Positions 23,476 through 32,520 of a DNA stretch of 64,000 bases are shown in pieces. Source of the DNA: Lachnospiraceae bacterium (GTDB taxonomy: Bacteria; Bacillota_A; Clostridia; Lachnospirales; Lachnospiraceae). The notes below the pieces were generated by a model. The model had not been told where the DNA came from. It made no database searches and worked only from the letters and a program-made list of their open reading frames with translations. Both the position numbers and the translations under genes were made by a program. Location of the stretch: assembly GCA_017522685.1 (NCBI GenBank), contig JAFWYN010000030.1:30368-94367 (forward strand). The letters are read 5' to 3'. Positions within the stretch are counted from its first letter, which is position 1, and each line of letters begins with the position of its first letter.

Positions 23476-24537
23476 ATGAATAATTTCAGATTACCCTACC
23501 ATTTGATAGTTCAGGAAGGCATTTTTGAACGCGTGGATGAGGTCATGGCCGATTGCGTGCCGGACATTAAGAATAAAAAATTGATTATTGTGACAGACGC
23601 CAATCTCCAGACCCTTTTCGGAGATATCATCAAAGCCCTTCAGGCGGATTTCCGGAAGTCGGAAGTGTATTTGGTACAGAACAATTATTTCGAGGATGCA
23701 GTGGCACTTGCAAAGTATGCCTGCATGAATAATGTGAATGTAATCATCGGCTTTGGTGGCGGTACCGTGCTGGATTTGGCTAAATATGCGGCCTTTGTCA
23801 GCAAGGCAATGTACCTTTGCCTGCCTACTACTTTGAGTAATGATAGCTTGGCATCTCCCGTGGCGGTACTGGGTACCGAGGGTAAGGCACGTAAAACCTT
23901 TAAATGTACCATACCCGATGCCATCATCGTAGATGTCAATGTGATAACCGGTGCGCCGGACCGCCAGCTTTTGGCAGGAATCGGTGACACTATCAGCAAA
24001 TATACCGCGTTGAATGACTGGAAGCTGGCTCATACCGTGGGCAACAGCAAGGTGGATGATTTCGCCTACATGATTTCCAAGATGGCCTTTAATACCATTT
24101 GTTATAGCGAGGAATTACCATTAAAAAGCAAGGATTTTATCAAGCTTCTGACCCAGGCATTGGTAATGGGCGGATTGGCTATGGAAATCGCCGGAGATTC
24201 CAGACCTGCAAGCGGTTCCGAGCATTTATTCTGCCATGCGTTGGAGGAGAATTTCAGTGAGCAGGTGAATGTGACACACGGTATTGCAGTGGCTATGGGA
24301 AGCTATGGAGCATGTATTTTCCAGAACCGCAATATTGCAAAGATTACCAGATTGTTGAAGCAATATAAATTGCCTGTGAAGCCCTCAAGCTGGGGTATCA
24401 CCGAAGAAATATTCGTGGCAGCCTGGCAGCAGGCGTCTGCCAGCAGACCGGACCGCTATACCATCTTAAATAACACGGATTTGTCCTATGAAAGACTGGC
24501 TGGCCTTTATAAAGAGATGGAGGAAGTGTTTGGATGA
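23476..24537 (+). CDS. sn-Glycerol-1-phosphate dehydrogenase-like protein (Fe-ADH superfamily)
   Basis: 353 residues from the ATG at 23476 (AAGGAGG site). IIGFGGGTVLDLAKYAAF is the nucleotide-binding loop; PTTLSNDSLASPVAVL follows; the metal site is formed by aspartate in GIGDTISKYTA and histidines in ASGSEHLFCHALE and VTHGIAVAMG. The closest relatives in layout are EgsA/AraM glycerol-1-phosphate dehydrogenases, which reduce dihydroxyacetone phosphate; glycerol dehydrogenase or 3-dehydroquinate synthase-like roles are less likely. It overlaps the tatD gene (ATGA). Confidence 0.75.
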   Translation: MNNFRLPYHLIVQEGIFERVDEVMADCVPDIKNKKLIIVTDANLQTLFGDIIKALQADFRKSEVYLVQNNYFEDAVALAKYACMNNVNVIIGFGGGTVLDLAKYAAFVSKAMYLCLPTTLSNDSLASPVAVLGTEGKARKTFKCTIPDAIIVDVNVITGAPDRQLLAGIGDTISKYTALNDWKLAHTVGNSKVDDFAYMISKMAFNTICYSEELPLKSKDFIKLLTQALVMGGLAMEIAGDSRPASGSEHLFCHALEENFSEQVNVTHGIAVAMGSYGACIFQNRNIAKITRLLKQYKLPVKPSSWGITEEIFVAAWQQASASRPDRYTILNNTDLSYERLAGLYKEMEEVFG

Positions 24538-25304
24538 TCATCGATACACATGCCCATTATGATGACAAGGCCTTCGATGAAGACCGTGCAGAATTATTGC
24601 AAAGCATGCAAGGTGCAGGAGTAGGACGCATTGTGAATATCGGTTCCAGCCTGGGTGCCTGCAAGCAGACCATACAGTTGATGGAGAAGTATGATTTTGT
24701 CTATGGAGCGCTGGGGATTCACCCTACGGACAGCGGCGAATTGACCGAAAGCGACATAGAATGGATTAAGGATAATTGTACATTGGATAAATGCGTGGCA
24801 GTGGGAGAAATCGGTCTGGATTATTATTGGGATGAACCGGACCGTGCCATACAGAAAAAGTGGTTTGTGTGCCAACTGGAGCTGGCCAGGGAAGTAAAGC
24901 TTCCGGTAGTCATTCACTCCAGAGATGCGGCACAGGATACCGTAGAGATTATGAAAGCGGAGCATGTGCAGGACATCGGTGGTGTGGTGCACTGCTATTC
25001 CTACAGCAAAGAGCTGGCCAAAACCTTCCTGGATATGGGCTTTTACTTCGGCATCGGCGGCGTGGTCACCTTTAACAACGGCCGCAAACTAAAAGAAGTG
25101 GTGGAATACCTTCCCATGGACCGTATCGTATTGGAAACCGACAGTCCTTATCTGGCACCGGTACCTTATCGCGGCAAACGCAACGATTCCCGCAAATTAA
25201 CCCACGTGGTGGAACAGATTGCAACCATCAAGGGCCTCACCCCGGAAGAAATAATCCAAACCACCACCCAAAACGCATACAACCTATACCCCAAACTGAA
25301 ATAA
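24534..25304 (+). CDS. tatD: TatD-family hydrolase (DNase)
   Basis: 256 residues. IIDTHAHYDDKAF gives the HxH metal motif, AVGEIGLDYYWD the glutamate, VIHSRDA and VVHCYS the later histidines, and LETDSPYLAPVPYRGKRN the final aspartate. The family comprises metal-dependent 3'-5' DNases of TIM-barrel fold. Translationally coupled to the dehydrogenase gene by an ATGA overlap. Confidence 0.93.
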   Translation: MIIDTHAHYDDKAFDEDRAELLQSMQGAGVGRIVNIGSSLGACKQTIQLMEKYDFVYGALGIHPTDSGELTESDIEWIKDNCTLDKCVAVGEIGLDYYWDEPDRAIQKKWFVCQLELAREVKLPVVIHSRDAAQDTVEIMKAEHVQDIGGVVHCYSYSKELAKTFLDMGFYFGIGGVVTFNNGRKLKEVVEYLPMDRIVLETDSPYLAPVPYRGKRNDSRKLTHVVEQIATIKGLTPEEIIQTTTQNAYNLYPKLK

Positions 25305-25373
25305 CTACTCAAAGCGATCTAACAAACCGAACTTGAGTATTTATTAATATAATTTCTATGAGGAACCGACTAG

Positions 25374-25528
25374 TGTCGGAGGGTATACTTGTCACGTAAT
25401 GCACTGTATAAAAGAACAGTCGACGAAATCTGTATGCCACTGACGGACAGGTCTGTCCGGCATATGGCATACAGATTGAGGAGAATGTTTTTTATACAGT
25501 GTGTGAGTGACTGGTATACCTTCCGACA
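25374..25528 (+). ncRNA. Structured RNA element, copy 2 (before the ABC exporter operon)
   Basis: 155 bases. The outer helix pairs TGTCGGA, GGTATAC and GTCAC with GTGAC, GTATACC and TCCGACA. The conserved block 25396-25419 matches copy 1 at 23 of 24 positions and pairs with 25485-25506. The inner arm AATCTGTATGCCA (25427-25439) pairs perfectly with TGGCATACAGATT (25465-25477), capped by GGACA/TGTCC. Outer and inner helices share almost no sequence with copy 1, yet all pair, which is what conserved RNA structure leaves behind. It ends 24 bases before the ATG of the ABC ATPase. Confidence 0.7.
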
Positions 25529-25552
25529 CAAACGGGAAACAAGGAGGAGAAA

Positions 25553-26497
25553 ATGTCTTTAGAAGTCAAAAACCTGAAAAAAACTTATGGCACGAAGACG
25601 GTTGTAGACAACCTGTCTTTTGAACTCAAGGAGCCCGGCGTATACGCTCTTTTGGGTACCAACGGTGCCGGCAAAACCACATCCATCCGTATGATTTTAG
25701 GGATGTTGGCAAAGGACAGCGGTGAAGTCCTTTGGAACGGAAAGCCCATTGACCCCATGAATATGAACGTGGGATATTTGGCAGAAGAAAGAGGTCTTTA
25801 TCCTAAGTATAGCCTTATGGATCAGCTGCTTTACTTCGCAAAGCTGAAAGGCGTGGATAAGGAAACTGCTAAGAAGCGTATTAAATACTGGGCAGAGCGT
25901 CTGGAGGTAGAGGAGTATCTCTATCCGCCTAAAAAGGTAAAAGGCAAAAAGCCTGAAAAGCCCAAGACAGCAGAACAGCTTTCCAAGGGTAACCAGCAGA
26001 AGATTCAGCTTATGGCAGCATTGCTTTCTGAGCCGGAATTATTAATATTAGACGAGCCCTTAAGTGGTTTGGACCCTGTAAATACCGATTTGTTCAAGGG
26101 AATCATCCGTGAAGAAATCAGCAAGGGCAAGTATTTAATCATGTCATCTCACCAGATGTTTACCATCGAAGAGTTCTGTAAGGATATTACCATTTTGAAT
26201 CGTGGTAAGGCAGTACTTCAGGGTGATTTGAATGAAATTAAGAAGGGCTATGGCCGTGTGAACCTGATGGTAAAATGTGAAGAGTCCTTTGCAGACCTGA
26301 TTGAGAAGCACGGACTTCCCATTGTAAACGATACTCCCGACGGTACACAGCTGAAGGTGACCGGTGAAGAGCAGGCCACTGCATTCCTGGCTGATTTGTT
26401 GAAGGAAAACAAAAAGGTAGTCCGCTTCGAATTGCGTGAGCCTTCTTTGCACGAAATATTCGTAGAGAAAGCAGGGGCAGCAAATGAGGAAGAGTGA
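25553..26497 (+). CDS. ABC transporter ATPase (NatA-like)
   Basis: 314 residues. Walker A LLGTNGAGKTTSIRM, Q-loop region NMNVGYLAEERGLYPKY, signature LSKGNQQKIQLMAAL, Walker B LLILDEPLSGLDPVN and the H-loop MSSHQMF are intact. The degenerate signature LSKGNQQK is common in the NatA/drug-export group. The C-terminal 80 residues form the usual accessory domain. With the two permease genes it forms an ABC-2 type exporter, possibly for Na+ or a small toxic compound. Confidence 0.9.
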   Translation: MSLEVKNLKKTYGTKTVVDNLSFELKEPGVYALLGTNGAGKTTSIRMILGMLAKDSGEVLWNGKPIDPMNMNVGYLAEERGLYPKYSLMDQLLYFAKLKGVDKETAKKRIKYWAERLEVEEYLYPPKKVKGKKPEKPKTAEQLSKGNQQKIQLMAALLSEPELLILDEPLSGLDPVNTDLFKGIIREEISKGKYLIMSSHQMFTIEEFCKDITILNRGKAVLQGDLNEIKKGYGRVNLMVKCEESFADLIEKHGLPIVNDTPDGTQLKVTGEEQATAFLADLLKENKKVVRFELREPSLHEIFVEKAGAANEEE

Positions 26498-27911
26498 GTA
26501 CATAGGCTGGAAGGAGGTCTTTCACTTCACCCTGGCACAGGGTATGAAGGGGGGCGCCTATAAAGGCTTTTTGATCGTAGGATGCTTGATAGTGCTTTTA
26601 GCTCAGCCGGTGGTGAATTTTTTCAAAACCATGGACAAAGAGGAAGAAGCATATCATTGCGAAGTGACGGAATTTACCGTATATGATGAAGTGGGATTAC
26701 CCATTGATTATACCAAGGCTCTTGCAGACGAGGGCTTTAAAGATGTAAAGATTAACACCGCTCCCACCATGAGCTTTGATGACCATATGAAGCTTTTGGA
26801 GGAAAAGAGCAAGGATAAGGAAGGCGAAAAGAGCAAAGAGGTTATCGTACATATGACCTATGAAGAGGCGGGTTACTTTAACCTGACCTTCGTAAAGGCT
26901 TCCAATGCGGATTTAAAGGATAACGATGCCCAGAAGCTGGCAGATACTTTTTACAGCTATTTTGATGAGGAAAGAATTAATGCAATCCAGGTATCGCAGG
27001 AACAGATGGATTTCTTAAATCGTCCCGTGGATACCAAGCTGGAGTTTGTGACAGAAGCAGGGGAAGCAGTTCCGGAAGAGGAGAAGGCAGAAGCTATCAG
27101 CACGGAAGAATATAATGTAATGTATATATTGATTTTTGTGGTTTTTATGATAGTAAACCTTTGTGGTAGTAGTATTGCTACATCCATCATCACCGAGAAG
27201 TCCACTAAAGTTGTGGAATATTTGATGATAAATATTCGTCCTATGGCATTGATTACAGGTAAGATTTTAGCAAACTTAGTCATGGTAATCATTCAGTTTG
27301 CAGCTATGGGTGTCTGCTTTGTAGCCTCCGGTTTCATCAATAAGGCTCTGTTTGGAGAGGCTGAGAAAGTTGCTGCAACTGAAGGTTTTGAGGTTTCAGT
27401 CATGGACTCATCTGCTATGCTGGAGTTACTGTCCGGTGTCAGTGTGGGTGAAGTATTGATGGCAGTTGTAGCTGTAATTTGTGGTATGATGTTTTTCTGT
27501 ATTCTGGCAGGTTTATGCGGTGCTACCGCCAGTAAGTTGGAAGAACTCTCAGAAAGTACGAAGCTGTACACTATGCTGCAGGTGATCGGTTTCTTATTAA
27601 GCTTTGCCGTAGTAATGATGCTGTATAGCGGTGCCGGTAATCAGACCTTTACAAATATTTGTTGTTTGCTTCCCATCTCATCTCCTTTTATTTTGCCTGC
27701 ATGTCTCTTATTAGGCAAGGTGTCTTGGGGAGTAAGTATCATCGGTTTGGTACTTTTAGTGGTTGTTGTGTGGGTATTATTTACCCTTAGCGCAATGGTA
27801 TATGAGTCATTGATTTTCTACAATGGTAAGGTTATGAGCTTTAAGGATATCTTACAGATTGCAAAGAATCGCAGACAGGTAGAAAGAAAGGGGGAAATGA
27901 GTCATGAATAG
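26484..27911 (+). CDS. ABC-2 type permease (NatB-like), first subunit
   Basis: 475 residues. One N-terminal membrane span (FLIVGCLIVLLAQPVVNFF), a large external domain of about 170 residues rich in charged residues, then five or more spans from residue 213. This is the NatB/YhaP layout (ABC-2 family). It overlaps the ATPase gene by 14 bases and the next permease by 8, so the three proteins are made together. Confidence 0.85.
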   Translation: MRKSEYIGWKEVFHFTLAQGMKGGAYKGFLIVGCLIVLLAQPVVNFFKTMDKEEEAYHCEVTEFTVYDEVGLPIDYTKALADEGFKDVKINTAPTMSFDDHMKLLEEKSKDKEGEKSKEVIVHMTYEEAGYFNLTFVKASNADLKDNDAQKLADTFYSYFDEERINAIQVSQEQMDFLNRPVDTKLEFVTEAGEAVPEEEKAEAISTEEYNVMYILIFVVFMIVNLCGSSIATSIITEKSTKVVEYLMINIRPMALITGKILANLVMVIIQFAAMGVCFVASGFINKALFGEAEKVAATEGFEVSVMDSSAMLELLSGVSVGEVLMAVVAVICGMMFFCILAGLCGATASKLEELSESTKLYTMLQVIGFLLSFAVVMMLYSGAGNQTFTNICCLLPISSPFILPACLLLGKVSWGVSIIGLVLLVVVVWVLFTLSAMVYESLIFYNGKVMSFKDILQIAKNRRQVERKGEMSHE

Positions 27912-29274
27912 ATCCTTATTTCATGGTTGGAGAGATGTCTTTTCTTTCACCTTTAAGCAGGGAGTAGGTACTAAGAAGTATAAGAGTATTACCTTTGGTG
28001 TTGCTATAGCACTATTGGTGGTAGGCATGGCTATCAGCGTGATTATGGCCATCGTCCAGCAGAAGGATAAAGAGGAGATCTCTAATTTAGAGGTAGTGCA
28101 TGTAATTGATGAAAGTAATCTTCAGGTATTGTATCTGGATGGTTTTATGGAAGCCAATGGGGAAAAGTATCCCAATGTAAGCTTTGTGGTAGAGGCCGGA
28201 ACCGTAGATGCGATGGTACAGAAGATTGCCAAGGAAGCGGACCCTGAAAGCGGTTGTAAGGATGCAGTGCTTCATATCAGTGAAACAGATGAAGGTTATC
28301 TCATGAGTATGTATCTGCCGGAGAATTCTGCATTATCTAAGGATGAGGGAGAAGATTTTCTTTCAGCGTTGACTATGGTCATGGAGCAGAGTAAGCTGTA
28401 TTCCACGGATATCCCCATGGAGAAGCTGGGCGTGGTAATGAGTGGTGTGGTCACCACTATGCTGGACGCCGGTGAAGACGAAAAGAGCATGGGCGAGGAA
28501 TTGGTAGCTGTATTTTTACCTTTCATTTTTGTAATGTTTTTGTATATGTTAACCATTCTGTATGGACAGAGTATCGGTAATATTGTCATTATGGAAAAGG
28601 TGACCAAGCTGATGGAAATGATGTTAACCATGACCAGACCCTATGGACTGATTATGGGTAAGATTTTTGCGACGGCATTCAGTGGTATCCTGCAAATGGT
28701 TATCTGGATTGGTTCTTTGGTAGGCGGCTTCTTTGCCGGCCACTTTGTTGCCAAGGAGATGATTTATCCGGAATATACCAATTACCTTTTAGAGGTGTTT
28801 GAACTGTTAAAGGGTCAGGATGGCAGCACAGCCTTTAGTACAGGAGCTTTGGTGCTGGGACTTTTGACTGCTTGTCTTGCGTTCCTGTTCTACTGTGTAT
28901 TGGCAGGTATGATTGCCAGTTTTGCAGACAAGGCAGAAAACCTGTCACAGATCATGGGTTATTATATGATGGCGGTAATCATAGGTTACTTTGCAGGTAT
29001 CTTTTTACCTATGTCCGGTTTGATGGGAGGGTCCGGAAACGAGACTTTAATGACCCTGGCACGTATCTTCCCCATCACCAGTGCTTATTTATTACCCTGT
29101 GATATAGTAGTAGGCAATATTACAGTGTTGGAAAGCCTTCTGTACGTAGGCATTTTATTAGTGACGACCATTGTCTTAATCCTTGTAACCGGTAAGGTTT
29201 ACAAGAACCAGCTCTTCTATAAGGGCGCAGGCTTCTTAAGCCGATTTAAGAAAAAGAAAAAAGAAGAAGCGTAA
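27904..29274 (+). CDS. ABC-2 type permease (NatB-like), second subunit
   Basis: 456 residues, same architecture as the preceding permease: N-terminal span, external loop of about 160 residues, then a membrane domain (LVAVFLPFIFVMFLYMLTIL onward). The C-terminus is a lysine-rich tail (RFKKKKKEEA). The pair presumably forms a heterodimeric channel with two copies of the ATPase. A terminator follows. Confidence 0.85.
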   Translation: MNRSLFHGWRDVFSFTFKQGVGTKKYKSITFGVAIALLVVGMAISVIMAIVQQKDKEEISNLEVVHVIDESNLQVLYLDGFMEANGEKYPNVSFVVEAGTVDAMVQKIAKEADPESGCKDAVLHISETDEGYLMSMYLPENSALSKDEGEDFLSALTMVMEQSKLYSTDIPMEKLGVVMSGVVTTMLDAGEDEKSMGEELVAVFLPFIFVMFLYMLTILYGQSIGNIVIMEKVTKLMEMMLTMTRPYGLIMGKIFATAFSGILQMVIWIGSLVGGFFAGHFVAKEMIYPEYTNYLLEVFELLKGQDGSTAFSTGALVLGLLTACLAFLFYCVLAGMIASFADKAENLSQIMGYYMMAVIIGYFAGIFLPMSGLMGGSGNETLMTLARIFPITSAYLLPCDIVVGNITVLESLLYVGILLVTTIVLILVTGKVYKNQLFYKGAGFLSRFKKKKKEEA

Positions 29275-29280
29275 AGAAAA

Positions 29281-29312
29281 AACGCGGGAGCAGTAATTGC
29301 TTCCGCGTTTTA
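29281..29312. terminator. Terminator after the ABC exporter operon
   Basis: AACGCGG-AGCA pairs with GCTTCCGCGTT around a short loop, flanked by A-run and T-run; usable from both sides, as the next gene converges. Confidence 0.85.
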
Positions 29313-29321
29313 TGTTGTGAA

Positions 29322-29933
29322 CTATTCTAATCTGGTGCGATTTCGTCTTTGCTTCAGACTTAAATAAGAGGATAAATCCCTGCAAAGGTTAATGGTTTCA
29401 AAACCGTATACGGTCATTTCTTCCCGTTCTTCAATACGGACCAGCTTGCCGGTCAAATCAATGACACATCCCACATCTTCAAAATAAATGGATAAAAGAG
29501 TACCCTTGCTAAGCTCTAATTCTTTCTTGCGATCTGCAATGGCAAAGCCGGTCAGACTGATGTCTTTCACCAGCACATGCTTGGCACCGTTGCCGCTCAG
29601 CCGCATCTGCGCGATTATACCAATGGCTACACGGAAGCAACCGCGACGATTGTGCTTCACACCATCCGTAGGAGCCTGGACAATATAGTCCTCCTTATAG
29701 GTCACTACCTTCACATTACGCCACATAATGGGGATACTGTCTTCCCCCATGGCTTCCATGTCTACATGCACGTTTTCGAAACTCAGACGTTGGTTGTACA
29801 GGATGGTGATTAAGGCAATATTCTCTTTTAAATGTCTTTTTACTATGCCATACAGGTCAAGGGAATTGTTGTCGGTGGATATATGTAATACAAAGCGATT
29901 CCCCTCTGCCACTTCCGATAAAATATGTCCCAC
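29322..29933 (-). CDS. PilZ-domain protein (c-di-GMP receptor)
   Basis: 203 residues: an N-terminal YcgR-like beta-rich part, then a PilZ domain. The c-di-GMP signature is complete: NRRGCFRV (RxxxR) at about residue 95 and DISLTGFAI (DxSxxG) near residue 123. YcgR-type proteins act on flagellar motors or on polysaccharide synthesis. No flagellar gene is near, and the target is unknown. Confidence 0.82.
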   Translation of the reverse strand: MGHILSEVAEGNRFVLHISTDNNSLDLYGIVKRHLKENIALITILYNQRLSFENVHVDMEAMGEDSIPIMWRNVKVVTYKEDYIVQAPTDGVKHNRRGCFRVAIGIIAQMRLSGNGAKHVLVKDISLTGFAIADRKKELELSKGTLLSIYFEDVGCVIDLTGKLVRIEEREEMTVYGFETINLCRDLSSYLSLKQRRNRTRLE

Positions 29934-29956
29934 AAAATACCCCCATTAACAGTTTC

Positions 29957-29984
29957 CACAAAAGAGGGGATATTTAATCCCCTC
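29957..29984 (-). terminator. Terminator after the STAS-like gene
   Basis: GAGGGGAT and ATCCCCTC form an eight-pair stem (29964-29971 with 29977-29984); on the minus strand a short T-run follows. Confidence 0.6.
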
Positions 29985-30000
29985 CATGAGTTTACTAAAT

Positions 30001-30399
30001 TTAGATGCCTACCGTATCCTTCAGCCAGGTTAATACTTCATCTACAGTTGCAAAATGTCCTTCTAAAACGCCGGTTTCGGAACGCTGTGTATTTTTCTGT
30101 GCCTGAAGCTTCAGCATTACGGAACTTCCTTCTGCAAAGCCGAAAGCCTTACATCCGGCTTCTACGAACTTCTTGGTCATGATAACCAGTTCACCGCCTT
30201 CTGCCGGAGTGACCGGATTCATCTTGGAGCAGTCTGCGATGTAAGCCCATCCGGTGGATTTCCACGCGGCTGCTTCTTTCAGTACAGTTTCACTGAGCCA
30301 TTTTAATTCATCAATATTGGTCTTGCCTATTCCTGCGGAGAGAACGATTTTTCTGCCGGGAATTGTTTCTACTGATTGTGCACCATTTACTTTTGCCAT
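30001..30399 (-). CDS. Small STAS-like protein, function unknown
   Basis: 132 residues, well-defined start (AAAGGAG site). GWAYIADCSKMNPVTPAEGG and MTKKFVEAGCKAFGFAEG alternate strand and helix in a way that recalls SpoIIAA/STAS domains, but no phosphorylatable serine motif can be named. No signal peptide or membrane segment. It is a single-gene transcript. Confidence 0.5.
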   Translation of the reverse strand: MAKVNGAQSVETIPGRKIVLSAGIGKTNIDELKWLSETVLKEAAAWKSTGWAYIADCSKMNPVTPAEGGELVIMTKKFVEAGCKAFGFAEGSSVMLKLQAQKNTQRSETGVLEGHFATVDEVLTWLKDTVGI

Positions 30400-30584
30400 A
30401 GTGTTTTCTCCTTTTCTTTATAATATATAGTTTTTTGACACAATAAAGTGATAAAGTATTTGTGCCACTCAATTAAGCTGAATAATACTAAATATTCTGT
30501 CTATTTACATTATATGAGGTAAAGATTTATTTGTCAACGAAAAAGGGAAAACGTTTCGTAAATAATTTGTGAATAAATATATCA

Positions 30585-31550
30585 CTAATAACCAAAATGG
30601 TGGCACCAGTAAGGGGTTCCGTCTGCGGCCAGGTAGTATGCAATGGCAGTACGTGTAAAGCTGCTTCGTAATATGTTTTCTTTATGTCCCTGAGAACCCA
30701 TCCATCCGTTTACCACACTGGCGGCGTCGGGATAGCCGGAGGCTATGTTTTCACCATGAAGAACATCCGAAACGGTGAAGCAATCGGTTCCGTCCGGTCG
30801 GGTATGAGACCAGAAAACACTGATTTCTTGCGAACGGATTACAGCAGCCTCGTATAATCTGTCATCCCAGACTAAAGCAGGCAACCCGTTTTCGGCACGA
30901 ATGGAATTTACCAGATTAAATACTTCTTGAGCCTTCACCAAATCATGTCCTGTTGAAGGTGCCTGTGTAGGAACAGGCGTCGGTGCAGGAGTGGGCGCCG
31001 GTGTAGGAACTGGTGTGGGCGCCGGTGTTGGTGCAGGTGTGGGTACGGGAGTGGGTTCCGGAGTAGGAACAGGTGTCGGTTCCACTGTAGGTACAACAGT
31101 AACTATGGGAGTTGCCTCCGGTTTCGGTGTGGAAGTACTGTCAGGAACAGGCGTAGCTGTTGGTGCGGGAGAAGGAACTTCGGACACTTCCGGCTCATCG
31201 GTAGCAACGGGAGTTGGTGTGAATTCGGGCACTGCAGTTGTGTCAGGAGTCTCTGTAATATCGGGATATGAAGTCGTGGAAGGAGCTTCCGTAATATCAG
31301 GCACTGCCGTAGATGCGGGAACTTCGGTCTGATCCGGTACGGTGGATGGAGTCTCTTCCGGAGTAGGAATAGGTGCATCCGTAGGAAGCGGTACTTCGTC
31401 TGAAGCAGGTTCTGTAGGCACGGTCATTGCTTCCGCAGTTGGCGTACTATCCGGAATAATAGGTGAGTCAGACTGCACGGTTTGCCTACTGCAACCGGTT
31501 AACAATGCAAGTAAGGTAATAACAAGAAATAGTCGAAGAATATTTTTCAT
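30585..31550 (-). CDS. CAP/SCP-domain lipoprotein with proline-threonine-rich stalk
   Basis: 321 residues. Lipoprotein signal with LLTGC lipobox at about residue 20. Residues 25-203 are a low-complexity linker of Pro, Thr, Val and Glu, ending in repeats of the form PTPAPTPVPTP. The CAP domain runs from about 208: VFNLVNSIRAENGLPALVWDD, SHTRPDGTDC, GENIASGYPDAASVVNGWMGS, GHKENIL. The protein should stand on the cell surface with the CAP domain held out on the stalk. The function of bacterial CAP proteins is poorly defined. Confidence 0.88.
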   Translation of the reverse strand: MKNILRLFLVITLLALLTGCSRQTVQSDSPIIPDSTPTAEAMTVPTEPASDEVPLPTDAPIPTPEETPSTVPDQTEVPASTAVPDITEAPSTTSYPDITETPDTTAVPEFTPTPVATDEPEVSEVPSPAPTATPVPDSTSTPKPEATPIVTVVPTVEPTPVPTPEPTPVPTPAPTPAPTPVPTPAPTPAPTPVPTQAPSTGHDLVKAQEVFNLVNSIRAENGLPALVWDDRLYEAAVIRSQEISVFWSHTRPDGTDCFTVSDVLHGENIASGYPDAASVVNGWMGSQGHKENILRSSFTRTAIAYYLAADGTPYWCHHFGY

Positions 31551-31881
31551 GAGGTTTCCTCCGTGTTTGTATGATTCAGAACTATATAAATATATCGGAG
31601 AGATGGAGGAGAGAATTTAGGAATGGGTGTAGAGGAAATCAAGCCGAGCCAGACTCGAAAATGCTGCGCATTTCCTCGTTGGAAGGCGGTCGGCAAGATG
31701 GTTACTCTTTTGAAGTAGCTAAAAGCAGATACGGCTACGGTGCTGTTTTACATGCCACAAGCGGCATGTGAGGGCTGCGCCCTAAACGAAGATAAAAAAA
31801 GCACGCCCTTGTGTGCAAGCACCCAGGGCGTGTTTCTTTATCTTCTACAGCACCTTCGCTGGAAAAGGTGCGAAATATCAA
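31551..31881. other. Intergenic region between the CAP gene and rubrerythrin
   Basis: No convincing gene. A 31-codon frame starts at 31622 without good support. CATGCC/GGCATG forms a small hairpin near 31751. The right part holds the rubrerythrin terminator. Confidence 0.5.
31793..31832 (-). terminator. Terminator of the rubrerythrin gene
   Basis: CACGCCCT (31802-31809) pairs with AGGGCGTG (31825-31832); on the minus strand a run of seven T follows. Confidence 0.8.
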
Positions 31882-32421
31882 TTAACCGAAGTATCTCTTC
31901 AACAATCCTTCAAATGCCTTACCATGTCTTGCCTCGTCACGTGCCATTTCATGAACGGTGTCATGGATAGCGTCAAGGTTCAGTTCCTTCGCTCTCTTAG
32001 CAAGGTCAAACTTGCCTGCGGTAGCGCCGTTTTCGGCATCTACTCTCATTTCCAGGTTCTTCTTGGTAGAAGAGGTTACTACTTCACCAAGTAATTCTGC
32101 AAACTTAGCTGCGTGCTCAGCTTCTTCCCAAGCTGCCTTTTCCCAGTAAAGACCGATTTCAGGATATCCTTCTCTGTGTGCCACACGTGCCATAGCCAGG
32201 TACATACCTACTTCTGAACATTCACCTTCAAAGTTTGCACGAAGGTCCATAATGATATCTTCGCGAACACCCTGTGCTACACCTACTACATGCTCAGCAG
32301 CCCAAACCTTTTCGCCTGCCATTTCGTTAAACTTGGAAGCGGGAACACCACATACGGGGCACTTTTCAGGTGCTGCATCTCCTTCATGAACATAACCACA
32401 TACACTACATACATACTTCAT
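31882..32421 (-). CDS. Reverse rubrerythrin (N-terminal rubredoxin domain)
   Basis: 179 residues from the ATG at 32421 (AAAGGAG site). Rubredoxin comes first: [10 protein letters not shown] and [11 protein letters not shown] (residues 4-30). The ferritin-like diiron domain follows with [42 protein letters not shown] and [19 protein letters not shown]. In standard rubrerythrin the order is the opposite. Such proteins reduce hydrogen peroxide (and O2) in anaerobes. It lies directly downstream of a PerR-like gene on the same strand. Confidence 0.9.
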   Translation of the reverse strand: MKYVCSVCGYVHEGDAAPEKCPVCGVPASKFNEMAGEKVWAAEHVVGVAQGVREDIIMDLRANFEGECSEVGMYLAMARVAHREGYPEIGLYWEKAAWEEAEHAAKFAELLGEVVTSSTKKNLEMRVDAENGATAGKFDLAKRAKELNLDAIHDTVHEMARDEARHGKAFEGLLKRYFG

Positions 32422-32520
32422 AATCTTTTTCTCCTTTTCTTTTAAAAAATGTTTTATGATTTTGCGTCCCATGACGCTTGTTCCGGACTTGCCGGAGTAA
32501 ATTCTTTGTTACATTTTACC

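Noticed and set aside
23294..25528. Miniature inverted-repeat transposable element
   Set aside because: The terminal arms of the two copies differ in sequence while keeping pairing, the opposite of what copies of a MITE would show; no target duplication was seen.
30991..31332. Gly/Val/Thr repeat protein on the plus strand
   Set aside because: It is the reverse complement of the Pro/Thr stalk of the CAP-domain lipoprotein.
31571..31771. Small frame between the CAP gene and rubrerythrin
   Set aside because: No ribosome site, no recognisable sequence; region holds hairpins instead.
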